Positions 26,825-34,437 of a stretch of DNA of 64,000 nucleotides are shown here, in pieces; positions within the stretch are counted from its first letter, which is position 1, and every line of letters starts with the position of its first letter. The stretch lies in NCBI RefSeq assembly GCF_014645695.1, contig NZ_BMMF01000012.1:1-64000 (forward strand), given 5' to 3'. A program made the position numbers and the translations under genes. The notes under the pieces were generated by a model that was given only the letters and a program-made list of their open reading frames with translations, had not been told where the DNA came from and made no database searches. Source of the stretch: Salinarimonas ramus. Lineage in GTDB: Bacteria > Pseudomonadota > Alphaproteobacteria > Rhizobiales > Beijerinckiaceae.

Positions 26825-26996
26825 GCGTCGAGTTCCTTCGGTTGATGTGCGGGCGATGTACGCATGAGCAGCTGGTACGGCCGAGCGGCGGCGTCGCGTC
26901 GCGGCGGGCCTCGTTCGGTGAAGCGTGCCGATAGCAGAAAGGCATGGGCCTGTCGAGAGCCGAGATCGGCCCTCAACGCGAGCCCCACGCTGGCGT

Positions 26997-28082
26997 TCAG
27001 CGCCCTCCGGAGAGCCGCGTCACGTGCCCCATCTTGCGCCCCGCGCGGGCCTCGCCCTTGCCGTAGAGCGTGAGGTGCGCGCTCGCGTCGGACAGGATCT
27101 CGCGCCAGCGATGGGCGTCCTCGCCGACGAGGTTGTCCATGACGACGCGCGGCGCTCGTCGCGCCGTGTCGCCGAGCGGCCAGCCGCAGACCGCGCGCAC
27201 GTGCTGCTCGAATTGCGAGGTGGCGGCGCCGATGTCGGTCCAGTGACCGGAATTGTGCACGCGCGGCGCCATCTCGTTGACGACGAGGCGCTCGCTCCCG
27301 CCCTCGCGCACCAGGAACATCTCCACCGCGAGAACGCCCACGTAGTCGAGCGCCGCCGCGATCCGCGAGGCGATCGCCCGCGCCTCGTCCGCCGCTTGCG
27401 CGGAGATCGCCGCCGGCACGCTGGTCCGGGCGAGGATGCCGCCTTCGTGTCGGTTCTCGCACGGATCGTAGACGGCCATGCCGCCGTCGGGCCCGCGCGC
27501 CGCGACGACGGATATCTCGGCGGAGAAGGGCACGAAGCCCTCCAGGATCGCCGGCGCGTGCGCGATCGCGTCGAGCGCGGCGGACGCGTCGTCGCCCTCG
27601 CGGATTACCACCTGACCCTTGCCGTCGTAGCCGAAGCGGCGCGTCTTGAGGATCGCCGGGCGGCCCAGATCGGCGAGCGCCGCCTCGAGCGAGGGGAGGT
27701 CGTCGACGGCGCGGAACGGCGCGACGGGGATGCCGAGATCGGCGACGAAGGTCTTCTCGACGAGCCGGTCCTGCGCCGTGGCGAGCGCCCGCGCGCCCGG
27801 CCGCAGGAGCGCGTGGCGCTCGACGATCTCCGCGGCGGCGACGGGGACGTTCTCGAACTCGTAGGTGACGACGGCGCAGCCCCCGGCGAATTCCGCCAGC
27901 GCCTCCGTGTCCGTGAAGCGCGCATGCGTCGCGCGCGCGGCGACCTCGAAGGCCGGGCTGCGCGGATCGTCGTTGAATACGTGGACGACGAGCCCGAGCC
28001 GCGCCGCCTCCACCGCGATCATGCGCCCGAGCTGGCCGCCGCCGAGGATGCCGAGCACGTCTCCTGGCGCGATGCCGCTCAT
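26997..28082 (-). CDS. purK: 5-(carboxyamino)imidazole ribonucleotide synthase
   Basis: PurK uses ATP and bicarbonate to carboxylate AIR in purine synthesis. The 361-residue ATP-grasp protein starts [20 protein letters not shown] and has the family motifs [22 protein letters not shown] and [13 protein letters not shown]. The ATG at 28082 overlaps the purE stop, so the two are translationally coupled. PurE then moves the carboxyl group to give CAIR. Confidence 0.97.
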   Translation of the reverse strand: MSGIAPGDVLGILGGGQLGRMIAVEAARLGLVVHVFNDDPRSPAFEVAARATHARFTDTEALAEFAGGCAVVTYEFENVPVAAAEIVERHALLRPGARALATAQDRLVEKTFVADLGIPVAPFRAVDDLPSLEAALADLGRPAILKTRRFGYDGKGQVVIREGDDASAALDAIAHAPAILEGFVPFSAEISVVAARGPDGGMAVYDPCENRHEGGILARTSVPAAISAQAADEARAIASRIAAALDYVGVLAVEMFLVREGGSERLVVNEMAPRVHNSGHWTDIGAATSQFEQHVRAVCGWPLGDTARRAPRVVMDNLVGEDAHRWREILSDASAHLTLYGKGEARAGRKMGHVTRLSGGR

Positions 28083-28633
28083 CGTGAGGGCTCCACCGAT
28101 CCGTCCCGAACGGGCTCGGCCGGAGCGGGCTCGTCCACCGGCCGCTCGGCCACGGCCTGCGTCTGACGTGCGCGCCACGCGTCGAGCCGCTCCGCCAGCG
28201 CCGCGTCGGTCAGGGCCAGGACGGCGGCGGCGAGCAATGCGGCGTTGATCGCCCCCGCGCGCCCGATGGCGAGGGTCCCCACGGGAATGCCGGCGGGCAT
28301 CTGCACGATGGAATGCAGGCTGTCGACGCCCGACAGCGCCTTCGATTCGACCGGCACGCCGAAGACGGGCAGCGGCGTGAGCGCCGCCGCCATGCCCGGC
28401 AGATGCGCCGCACCGCCGGCGCCGGCGACGACGACCTTGAAGCCCTCCTCCCGCGCGCCCTTCGCGAATGCGAAGAGCCGCTCGGGCGTGCGGTGGGCGG
28501 AGACGATTCGCGCGTCGTAGCCGACGCCGAGCGCGTCCAGCGTCTGAGCCGCATGCCGCATGGTGGCCCAATCGGACTGGCTGCCCATGATGATGGCGAC
28601 GGGAGGCCGTGAGGGCCTTGCATTCTCGGTCAT
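28079..28633 (-). CDS. purE: N5-CAIR mutase
   Basis: PurE converts N5-CAIR to CAIR in the de novo purine pathway. The 184-residue protein carries [12 protein letters not shown] near the N-terminus, [13 protein letters not shown] with the catalytic His, and [12 protein letters not shown]. The C-terminal 20 residues ([20 protein letters not shown]) are an extra hydrophilic tail beyond the usual fold. It is the first gene of the purE-purK pair. Confidence 0.97.
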   Translation of the reverse strand: MTENARPSRPPVAIIMGSQSDWATMRHAAQTLDALGVGYDARIVSAHRTPERLFAFAKGAREEGFKVVVAGAGGAAHLPGMAAALTPLPVFGVPVESKALSGVDSLHSIVQMPAGIPVGTLAIGRAGAINAALLAAAVLALTDAALAERLDAWRARQTQAVAERPVDEPAPAEPVRDGSVEPSR

Positions 28634-28663
28634 GAGCGTCCTCGCGGAGGGCGGCCGTCGCCC

Positions 28664-28873
28664 TCAGGCGATGATGTCGGGGAGGATCTCGTCCTCGATC
28701 CGGTGGATGCGATCGCGCAGGGTGAGCTTGCGCTTCTTGAGGCGCTGCAGCTGCAGGCGGTCGTGCACGGTCGAGGATTCGAGCGCCTCGATCGCCCGAT
28801 CGAGGTCGCGATGCTCCTCCTTGAGCCGCGCGAGCTCGGCCTGCAATTCGACCGAATCGAAGCCTTCGTCCAC
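28664..28873 (-). CDS. YdcH/DUF465 small coiled-coil protein A
   Basis: The 69-residue protein is almost entirely helical. The segment LQRLKKRKLTLRDRIHRIED contains the LK-(K/R)-RK-L-x-L-(R/K)-D core of DUF465 (YdcH-like). The family is abundant in alphaproteobacteria and has no firm function. It lies 30 bp ahead of purE on the same strand, so it may share the purEK transcript. A second, divergent member lies at 29078-29269. Confidence 0.85.
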   Translation of the reverse strand: MDEGFDSVELQAELARLKEEHRDLDRAIEALESSTVHDRLQLQRLKKRKLTLRDRIHRIEDEILPDIIA

Positions 28874-29077
28874 GACCTGCGCTCCCGATCACCACCCGGG
28901 CCCGCGAGCCCTTCACGCATTCCTCACCAAGAGCGACAAAAGCCGCGCGCCGTCAAGGTCCGGAGCTCGAACCGTACCGCTTCCGGGTTGCGCCGCAGCA
29001 TGCGAAAGCTTCGACAGGCGAATGAATCTGTGCCAGCATGTCGACGTTCGAAGCAGACTTCGGAAGGGAGACGACGC

Positions 29078-29269
29078 ATGTCGCTGAACAGCCACTTGGC
29101 CGAGCTCGAGCGCAAGCACCAGGCGCTGGAGCAGGAGATCCAGAAGGCGGTGACCAGCCCTTCGACGAGCGACGAGGAAATCGCTCGCCTCAAGCGCCGG
29201 AAGCTGGTCCTCAAGGACCAGATGGCCCGCCTCCGAGAGGGCGACAGCGCGGAGGCGACGATCCACTGA
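29078..29269 (+). CDS. YdcH/DUF465 small coiled-coil protein B
   Basis: The 63-residue helical protein begins MSLNSHLAELERKHQALEQE and carries the family core IARLKRRKLVLKDQMARL. The ribosome site GAAGGGAG precedes the ATG. It is transcribed away from its paralogue at 28664-28873, with 204 bp between the start codons, and is followed by a strong intrinsic terminator. The two proteins share the LKRRKL-type helix, which suggests duplication and possible co-assembly. Confidence 0.88.
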   Translation: MSLNSHLAELERKHQALEQEIQKAVTSPSTSDEEIARLKRRKLVLKDQMARLREGDSAEATIH

Positions 29270-29330
29270 TCGCGCTCGCCGCATCGTTCCAGGCCGAGTA
29301 GCGGGGGCCGTACGCCCCCGGCAGCGTCGC

Positions 29331-29364
29331 CGCCGTTCGGGACACCGAGCGGCGGTTTCTCTTT
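29331..29364 (+). terminator. Intrinsic terminator after the DUF465-B gene
   Basis: A 10-bp stem, CGCCGTTCGG paired with CCGAGCGGCG (one G-T pair), closes a GACA loop at 29341-29344. It is followed by GTTTCTCTTT. Position, strand and shape fit rho-independent termination of the short plus-strand gene just before the convergent BLUF gene. Confidence 0.8.
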
Positions 29365-29376
29365 GGCGGGGCGCTT

Positions 29377-29811
29377 TCAATCCACGAGAAAGGTGCGCGC
29401 GAGGCAGGCCTGGCGGATGATCGCCGTCATGGCGGCGGCGCCGAGGGCGCCGGGGTCGAAGGGCGGCTGCGCCCTGTGCTGCGCCAGGAGCTCCTCGACG
29501 ATCTCCTCCTCGTCGAGCATCGCCATGCGCACCGGCGGCAGCGCGTTGGCCTCGACCGCCCCGAGATGGACGAGCGTCACCCCATGGTGGCGCGGGTCGA
29601 CGAGAAGCCGCCGGAACACCTCCGTCACCTCGTCGATGTCGCCTTCCAGCGCCTGCATGAAGACGCCGCGATAGGCGACGAGGCCGCTGCGCAGGCCCGC
29701 CTCGCCGTTCCGCCGCTCGCTCGTCTCGAGCAGCCTGGCGCGGGCGCCGGCATCGAAGCCGGGCGCGATGCGGCTGTGGTAGAGGAGGCGGCTCGGCTGG
29801 GCGATGCTCAT
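29377..29811 (-). CDS. BLUF-domain blue-light photoreceptor
   Basis: The protein is 144 residues, essentially one BLUF domain that binds FAD and senses blue light. The key photocycle residues are present: Tyr11 (RLLYHSR), Asn35 (RRN) and Gln53 (FMQALEG). The beta-sheet segment GLVAYRGVFMQALEG is typical. No output domain is fused, so it must act through a partner protein, as short BLUF proteins do. Its neighbours are a Crp/Fnr regulator and, beyond that, the pigment gene bciB, which suggests light-linked control. Confidence 0.9.
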   Translation of the reverse strand: MSIAQPSRLLYHSRIAPGFDAGARARLLETSERRNGEAGLRSGLVAYRGVFMQALEGDIDEVTEVFRRLLVDPRHHGVTLVHLGAVEANALPPVRMAMLDEEEIVEELLAQHRAQPPFDPGALGAAAMTAIIRQACLARTFLVD

Positions 29812-29856
29812 GGCGAACGTCCGAGCCGAGGTGATCCGCGGAGCTGGTTCCTAATT

Positions 29857-29995
29857 CGTGTCGAAAAAGGACACGTTTGCACCGATCGCATCCGTCCGAG
29901 AGCCGCCGGCCGGGACCTCGGCCCGGAATGCTTGGTCGTCTCGATCGCAACGCAATGCACGGAGGTCATCTACGCTTATTACCTTACGGAAGGTA
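29857..29995. promoter_or_regulatory. Control region between BLUF and Crp/Fnr genes with two inverted repeats
   Basis: Two dyads stand out upstream of the BLUF gene. CGTGTC-N7-GACACG lies at 29857-29875 with an A-rich loop, and TACCTTACGGAAGGTA (near-perfect) lies at 29980-29995, followed by TATTTTT. The stretch 29960-30010 is much more AT-rich than its surroundings. They may be operators for BLUF transcription. The second could be a weak terminator on the plus strand, but no plus-strand gene precedes it. Confidence 0.45.
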
Positions 29996-30057
29996 TTTTT
30001 ACGTAGCGGAAGATCTCCTAAGCCCGGCTTAACACACCGAGCCGTCTTTTCGTCGCC

Positions 30058-30798
30058 TCAGCCGGCCTTGGCTTTCGGTGCGCCGGCGCCGTGGGGAGGC
30101 AGCAGCGTGTCCACCTCCGCGCGAATCGCAGCGCGGCAGCCGCACGCGCGCAGCTCCAGCCCGGCCAGATTCTCGACCCAGATGCGTCCGTGGCGGTAGG
30201 CGATGAGCCCCTCGTCCCGCAGCGCCCGCGCGGCCGCGGTGACGCTGGTTCGCCGGACCCCGAGCGTGTCGGCGATCTGCTCCTGCGTCAGCGCGAAACG
30301 CTTGGCGTCGCTGGCGTCCGAGCACGCGAGGATGCGGCGGGCGAAGCGCTGCTCGAGGCTGTGCTTGGCGTTGCAGGCGACGCTCTGCAGGAGCTTGGCC
30401 GTCGTGACGGTGTTCGCTCGTACGGTCATGTCGCGGATGGCTGGGCTCGCTTCCGCGGCCTCCAGGTAGTCCTTGGTGGCTATGGCGAAGCCGTTGCCCT
30501 CGACGTGCATCACGGCCTCGCGAAGGGCGCGCGGCGCGCCGACGCCGCCCATCAGGCCGATGGCGCTGTCGGGTCCTATGGTCAGGCTCTCGACCGACGT
30601 GCCGTCGTCCATGCGCGTGACGTAGGAGACGAGGCCTCGTTCGAGGAAAACGATCCGATCGATGGGCGAATCAGCCTGGAGGAGCACGTCGCCGATCTCG
30701 TAGGAGACGGGTGTGAGCCGCTGCTCCAGGCGCTCCAGATCGGCATCCGGAAGAAAGGCCAGGCAGCGGTTCCGATACATCCTGCGCGACATTTTCAC
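30058..30798 (-). CDS. Crp/Fnr-family transcriptional regulator
   Basis: The 246-residue protein has a cyclic-nucleotide-binding-type beta-roll (about 20-130), a long dimer helix and a Crp-type HTH (LTQEQIADTLGVRRTSVTAA). It lacks the N-terminal Cys cluster that FNR/FnrL proteins use to hold a 4Fe-4S centre, so it is not a classical oxygen sensor. The effector is unknown. The C-terminus has an additional RACGC segment. It is divergent from bciB, 358 bp away, and may regulate that gene or its BLUF neighbour. Confidence 0.88.
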   Translation of the reverse strand: MKMSRRMYRNRCLAFLPDADLERLEQRLTPVSYEIGDVLLQADSPIDRIVFLERGLVSYVTRMDDGTSVESLTIGPDSAIGLMGGVGAPRALREAVMHVEGNGFAIATKDYLEAAEASPAIRDMTVRANTVTTAKLLQSVACNAKHSLEQRFARRILACSDASDAKRFALTQEQIADTLGVRRTSVTAAARALRDEGLIAYRHGRIWVENLAGLELRACGCRAAIRAEVDTLLPPHGAGAPKAKAG

Positions 30799-31156
30799 TC
30801 CTACGCGTCCCCGTCACGAGCCGTTCGACGTAGCCTGATAGACGTTCACGTCGAGTGAGGCAAACGACTTCGCACGAATACGTGACTTACTCAACGTAAG
30901 ACATGCCTTCACGATGAGGTGGTCGTTGCGTCGTCAACCACGAATTTAGACACGCGATTCCGATCGAGCGAGACACCGTCGAATCGCCGACACATTATCG
31001 TTCGTGGTCGTGGTCCGCAACCAACCGGGGATCATTCCATCCGGCACAAGCGCACGTTTCCGCGCGGCGCTGTCTCCGCAATCCTGCGGACGGGACCGCT
31101 CTCCCGAGGGCGGCTATCGTCGATGCGCGAACGTGCATGGCGAAGGAGGCGCAAGC
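30799..31156. promoter_or_regulatory. Divergent control region between the Crp/Fnr gene and bciB
   Basis: The 358-bp region is AT-richer than its surroundings (about 30860-31010). It contains a perfect dyad CTTAC-N5-GTAAG at 30886-30900, about 90 bp upstream of the regulator gene, which is a possible operator. No TGT-N12-ACA PpsR motif was found here. The bciB ribosome site AAGGAGG lies at its right end. No confident -35/-10 pair can be named. Confidence 0.45.
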
Positions 31157-32449
31157 GTGGACGGTGGAGCTGGCGCGACCCGCGTACACGAACCGCTCGG
31201 CCTCGCGGCCGACCCTCTCGCCGAGGCGCCGCATCGAGACCTGTGCACGGATTGCGGCGTCTCGCGCAGCGCGGATCCGAAGCGTTGCGGGCGGGCCTGC
31301 CAGTTCATCGCGCCCGACTATCCGCGGCTCGAAGCGGCGGCCCACGGCCGGGCCCGCGATCCGGCCCGGCCCGACGAGGTGCATTTCGGCCCCTTCCGCC
31401 GGCTGCTGCGCGCCGCGCTCGATGCGCCGGTTCCGGGCGCGCAATGGACCGGGATCACCACGCGCATCGCCGAGCGTCTCCTGGAGACGGGCGCCGTCGA
31501 CGCCGTCCTCACCGTGGCGCCGCATCCGCAGGACCGTTGGCGTCCCGTACCGGTGCTCGTCACCGAGCCCGGCGAGCTCGCCGCCTGCCGCGGCATGCGC
31601 ATGGGCTATGCGCCGCTCCTGTCGCTGCTCGAGCCCGCCCGTGCGCGCGGATTCCGGCGTCTCGCCGTCATCGGCATCCCCTGCCAGGTGTACGCGCTGC
31701 GTGCGCTCGAGGCCGAGCTCGGCTTCGAGCGGCTCTACGTCGTCGGCACGCCCTGCTCGGACAACACCACGACGGAGCGCTTCCACGAGTTTCTCGCGCT
31801 CCTCGACGCGGCTCCCGAAACGATTTCCTATCTGGAGTTCCGTGCCGACTACCGCGTCGAGATCCGCCACGACGACGGGCGCGTACGTACGGTACCGTTC
31901 CTCAAGCTGCCGATCTCGAAGCTGCCGGGCGACTTCTTCCCGCTGACCTGCCGTACCTGCGTCGACTACACGAACGTGCTCGCGGACATCACCGTGGGCT
32001 ACATGGGCGGGGAGGGCCAGCAATGGCTCGTCGTCCGCAACGAGCGCGGCGAGGAGCTCGTGTCCCTGCTCGACGGCGAGATCCGCCTCGAGGCGTGCGG
32101 CTCGAAGGGGAGCCGCCGCTCGGCCGTCGCGGGCTTCGTGTCGAACGTCGCGCGGGCCGCGGGCGGGCTGCCGCTTCGCGCGATGCCGAACTGGGCCCGT
32201 CCGATCGTCGCCTGGCTGCAGCCGCGCATCGGGCCGCGCGGGCTCGAATTCGCCCGCGCGCGGGTGGAGATGAAGGCGGCCGAGACGGTTCTCCATCTTC
32301 GCCGCGCCCGCCCGCGGCGTATGCGCGCGATGATCCCCGACCACGTCTGGCGCCTCGTCGCGCCCTACGGGCTCGCGCCTGAGCCCGGCGAGCGGCGTGG
32401 CGGCGCCGACGGCAGCCTGGGCGCCGGTGAGGACGACCGAGGCGGGTGA
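31157..32449 (+). CDS. bciB: Ferredoxin-type 3,8-divinyl (proto)chlorophyllide 8-vinyl reductase
   Basis: BciB reduces the C8 vinyl group of divinyl chlorophyllide or protochlorophyllide during (bacterio)chlorophyll synthesis, using reduced ferredoxin, FAD and iron-sulfur centres. It belongs to the F420 hydrogenase beta-subunit fold. Seen in the sequence are Cys30, Cys33, Cys44 and Cys48 near the N-terminus, then GAQWTGITTRIAERLLETGA, IGIPCQVYALRALE, VGTPCSDNTTTERFHEFLAL, and LTCRTCVDYTNVLADITVGY. The GTG at 31157 is chosen because AAGGAGG lies 8 bp upstream; this gives 430 residues. It sits apart from the crt genes, so pigment genes are split in this genome. Confidence 0.88.
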   Translation: MDGGAGATRVHEPLGLAADPLAEAPHRDLCTDCGVSRSADPKRCGRACQFIAPDYPRLEAAAHGRARDPARPDEVHFGPFRRLLRAALDAPVPGAQWTGITTRIAERLLETGAVDAVLTVAPHPQDRWRPVPVLVTEPGELAACRGMRMGYAPLLSLLEPARARGFRRLAVIGIPCQVYALRALEAELGFERLYVVGTPCSDNTTTERFHEFLALLDAAPETISYLEFRADYRVEIRHDDGRVRTVPFLKLPISKLPGDFFPLTCRTCVDYTNVLADITVGYMGGEGQQWLVVRNERGEELVSLLDGEIRLEACGSKGSRRSAVAGFVSNVARAAGGLPLRAMPNWARPIVAWLQPRIGPRGLEFARARVEMKAAETVLHLRRARPRRMRAMIPDHVWRLVAPYGLAPEPGERRGGADGSLGAGEDDRGG

Positions 32450-32772
32450 TGCGCTCGCTTCAGCTGTCGTCGGCTTGACCAGCGCGCAGCCGTCGGTGGG
32501 GTAGCCGTCGCGGCCGTGAGCTGTCGCTTTCGCGTCATCGTACTCTGTTCGACGATGCGCGTGGCATGACGCCGAGGCGGCGCCGATGCCGCAATCCTCT
32601 GCGATCCAAGCCGGTTGCCTTGTCCGCCGCAATGCAATAACGCTTCGCATGAATAGGTATGCGGCTCGAATCGTGAATGCGACGGTCCGCAACCGGGGGG
32701 CGACCCAGCCGAATACGGTCCCGAGGGGACGATGCGGCTGCGGCGCGGCGTCGGGGTTTTGGAGCGTGGTAC
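32450..32772. promoter_or_regulatory. Long upstream region of mucR
   Basis: The 323 bp between bciB and mucR have no credible ORF. The segment 32625-32680 is AT-enriched (GCAATGCAATAACGC and GCATGAATAGGTATGC). MucR proteins bind degenerate AT-rich tracts and usually repress their own genes, so this is the likely autoregulatory site. A TTGCCT at about 32616 could be a -35 element, but the -10 is unclear. Confidence 0.4.
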
Positions 32773-33198
32773 ATGAGTGAGGAAAGCACGAGCATCGACT
32801 TCGTTGCGGTCGCCGCCGAGGTCGTCGCGTCCTACGTCGCCAACAATTCCGTGCCGGCGCACGATCTGCCGGCGCTCATCGAGCAGGTCCACGGCGCGTT
32901 CGCGGCTCTGGGCCGTCCGCGTCAGGTGGAGAGCGCGCAGCCGCTCAAGCCGGCCGTTCCCGTGCGTCGCTCGGTCACGCCGGACCACATCGTCTGCCTC
33001 GAGGACGGCAAGACGTTCAAGTCGCTCAAGCGCCACCTGCGCACGCGCTACGGCCTCACGCCGGAGCAATATCGCGAGAAGTGGGGCCTGCCGGACGACT
33101 ACCCGATGGTGGCGCCGAACTACGCCCGCGCGCGCTCGGATCTCGCCAAGGAGATGGGCCTCGGCCAGCAGCGCCGCCGCCGCCGCGCACCGCGCTGA
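32773..33198 (+). CDS. mucR: MucR/Ros-family zinc-finger regulator
   Basis: The 141-residue protein has the MucR domain with the unusual prokaryotic C2H2 finger: Cys in HIVCLEDGKTFKSLKRHLRT, followed by RYGLTPEQYREKWGLPDDYP and MVAPNYARARSDLAKEMGLG. MucR proteins are H-NS-like global silencers of horizontally acquired, exopolysaccharide and motility genes in Hyphomicrobiales. The C-terminus ends in a basic run. The gene appears to be transcribed alone. Confidence 0.95.
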   Translation: MSEESTSIDFVAVAAEVVASYVANNSVPAHDLPALIEQVHGAFAALGRPRQVESAQPLKPAVPVRRSVTPDHIVCLEDGKTFKSLKRHLRTRYGLTPEQYREKWGLPDDYPMVAPNYARARSDLAKEMGLGQQRRRRRAPR

Positions 33199-33328
33199 GC
33201 GGGCCCGTTTCTCTATTTTTCCTTATTCTGCAAGCACTTCGCCGGGGTCGGCTCCATGCCGAGCCCGGCGTTCCTACGGATGGATATGCTCTTCCTCGTT
33301 GTGCATGCGTCGTGCGACCGGAAATTTT

Positions 33329-33343
33329 GTTCTCACTTTGTTC
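33329..33343 (+). promoter_or_regulatory. LexA-type SOS box 1
   Basis: GTTCTCACTTTGTTC fits the alphaproteobacterial LexA motif GTTC-N7-GTTC exactly. It lies 81 bp upstream of the DUF6456 gene's ATG in an AT-enriched stretch, a sensible place for an operator. A second, inverted copy lies at 33445-33459. LexA itself is not in this window. Confidence 0.65.
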
Positions 33344-33423
33344 ACACAATCAGCTTGACTAGTCGGCGTCGGGATGCATCCTTGGATCGCAGACGGAGAG
33401 CGGGCGAGAGGAGCGTCGTGGTG

Positions 33424-34383
33424 ATGGATCGGCATTCTGCTTTCGAACAAAGCAAGAACAAGATAACGCGTGGCACGCCTCGCGAGCGGGGCGACAGGCG
33501 GGCGCGCGGCGGCGGAGCGAGCGCCGGGCGAGACGTGGCCGGGCAGGGCGGCACGGCGAGCACGAAGCCGGGGCGGCGTGCGGTCCGGCTGCTGGAGGCC
33601 CTGTGCGCCAGGGACGCGAGCGGCTTTCCCGATCCCGTTGACCCCGCCCGCGTGCTGGTGCGCGCCGGAGCCGACCGCCACGGCGTCTCGCTCAGCGCCG
33701 GAGCCTTCGACGCCGCCGACGCGGAGGCGCTCGTCGCCGCCGATCTCGCGCGCTGGTCGCGCGAGACCCGCGCGCGGCGGCTCGTCGCCACGGAGGCCGG
33801 GCGTTCGTGGTTGAGGCGCGGCGCCGATCCGGCGGAGCCCTTCGCCGCCCAGCACCGCGAGACCCGCAGCGCGGATCGGCCGGACCCGGCGGGCGGCACG
33901 ACGAGGCGCGTCGTCGTCAACAATTCCGAGAGCCCGCTCGCCTGGCTCGCCAGCCGCCGCAATCGCGACGGCTCGCCCTTCCTCGACGCCGCGTCGCAGG
34001 AGGCGGGCGAGCGCCTGCGACGCGACCTGACCATGGCCGGCATCATGCCCGGCGTCACGGTCGACTGGTCGCGCTTCGGCGGCGGCGGCTCGTCCCGTTC
34101 CGGGCCTCGCGGCGGGCTCGACATGACGGAGGCGCTCGTCGCCGCCCGCCAGCGCGTCGCGCGTGCGGGAGACGCGCTCGGGGCCGAGGATCTCGATCTC
34201 CTCGTCGACGTCTGCGGCTTCCTCAAGGGCCTGTCGACGGTGGAGCGCGAGCGCGGCTGGCCGGCCCGGTCGGCCAAGGTGCTCGTGGCGCGCGCACTCA
34301 AGCGGCTCGCGACGCATTACGGCCTCGCGGCAGAGGCGCGCGGTCCCGCGCGCGCCGTCGGCATCGCGGCCTGGCGGGCATGA
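33424..34383 (+). CDS. DUF6456-domain protein, possibly SOS-regulated
   Basis: The 319-residue protein has a basic disordered N-terminus and a central helical part. The C-terminal domain contains ESPLAWLASRRNRDGSPFLD, AGERLRRDLTMAGIMPGVTV and GWPARSAKVLVARALKRLA, which I recognise as DUF6456. The conserved part resembles a helical DNA-binding module, but its function is unknown. The ATG follows GAGAGGAG by 10 bp; GTG codons at 33418 and 33421 are alternatives. A LexA-type box lies inside codons 8-12, so if that box is an operator the true start may lie further downstream. Confidence 0.7.
   Translation: MDRHSAFEQSKNKITRGTPRERGDRRARGGGASAGRDVAGQGGTASTKPGRRAVRLLEALCARDASGFPDPVDPARVLVRAGADRHGVSLSAGAFDAADAEALVAADLARWSRETRARRLVATEAGRSWLRRGADPAEPFAAQHRETRSADRPDPAGGTTRRVVVNNSESPLAWLASRRNRDGSPFLDAASQEAGERLRRDLTMAGIMPGVTVDWSRFGGGGSSRSGPRGGLDMTEALVAARQRVARAGDALGAEDLDLLVDVCGFLKGLSTVERERGWPARSAKVLVARALKRLATHYGLAAEARGPARAVGIAAWRA
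33445..33459 (-). promoter_or_regulatory. LexA-type SOS box 2 (inverted)
   Basis: GAACAAAGCAAGAAC is GTTCTTGCTTTGTTC on the other strand, again GTTC-N7-GTTC. It differs from box 1 at only two of seven spacer positions. It overlaps the start of the DUF6456 reading frame, so LexA bound here could block either initiation or elongation. The two boxes are 116 bp apart and point in opposite directions. Confidence 0.6.
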
Positions 34384-34403
34384 GCGCGCCCGCGGCGCCT
34401 TCA

Positions 34404-34437
34404 TCAGCCGCGGCGCATGTGTCAGCCGCGGCGCATG
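34404..34437. repeat. 18-bp tandem duplication at the 3' end of the Rieske-FAD gene
   Basis: TCAGCCGCGGCGCATG occurs at 34404 and again at 34422. On the minus strand the last coding residues and stop (MRRG-TGA) are repeated once more in frame behind the stop. It is a slip-strand duplication that would extend the protein by only a few residues on readthrough. Confidence 0.8.

Noticed and set aside
29302-29320. Hairpin CGGGGGC-CGTAC-GCCCCCG behind the DUF465-B gene
   Set aside because: No T-run follows it; the hairpin at 29331-29354 with a T-rich tail is the better terminator.
30799-31156. PpsR or FnrL sites upstream of bciB
   Set aside because: No TGT-N12-ACA and no TTGAT-N4-ATCAA was found by eye, so pigment control there must use other signals.
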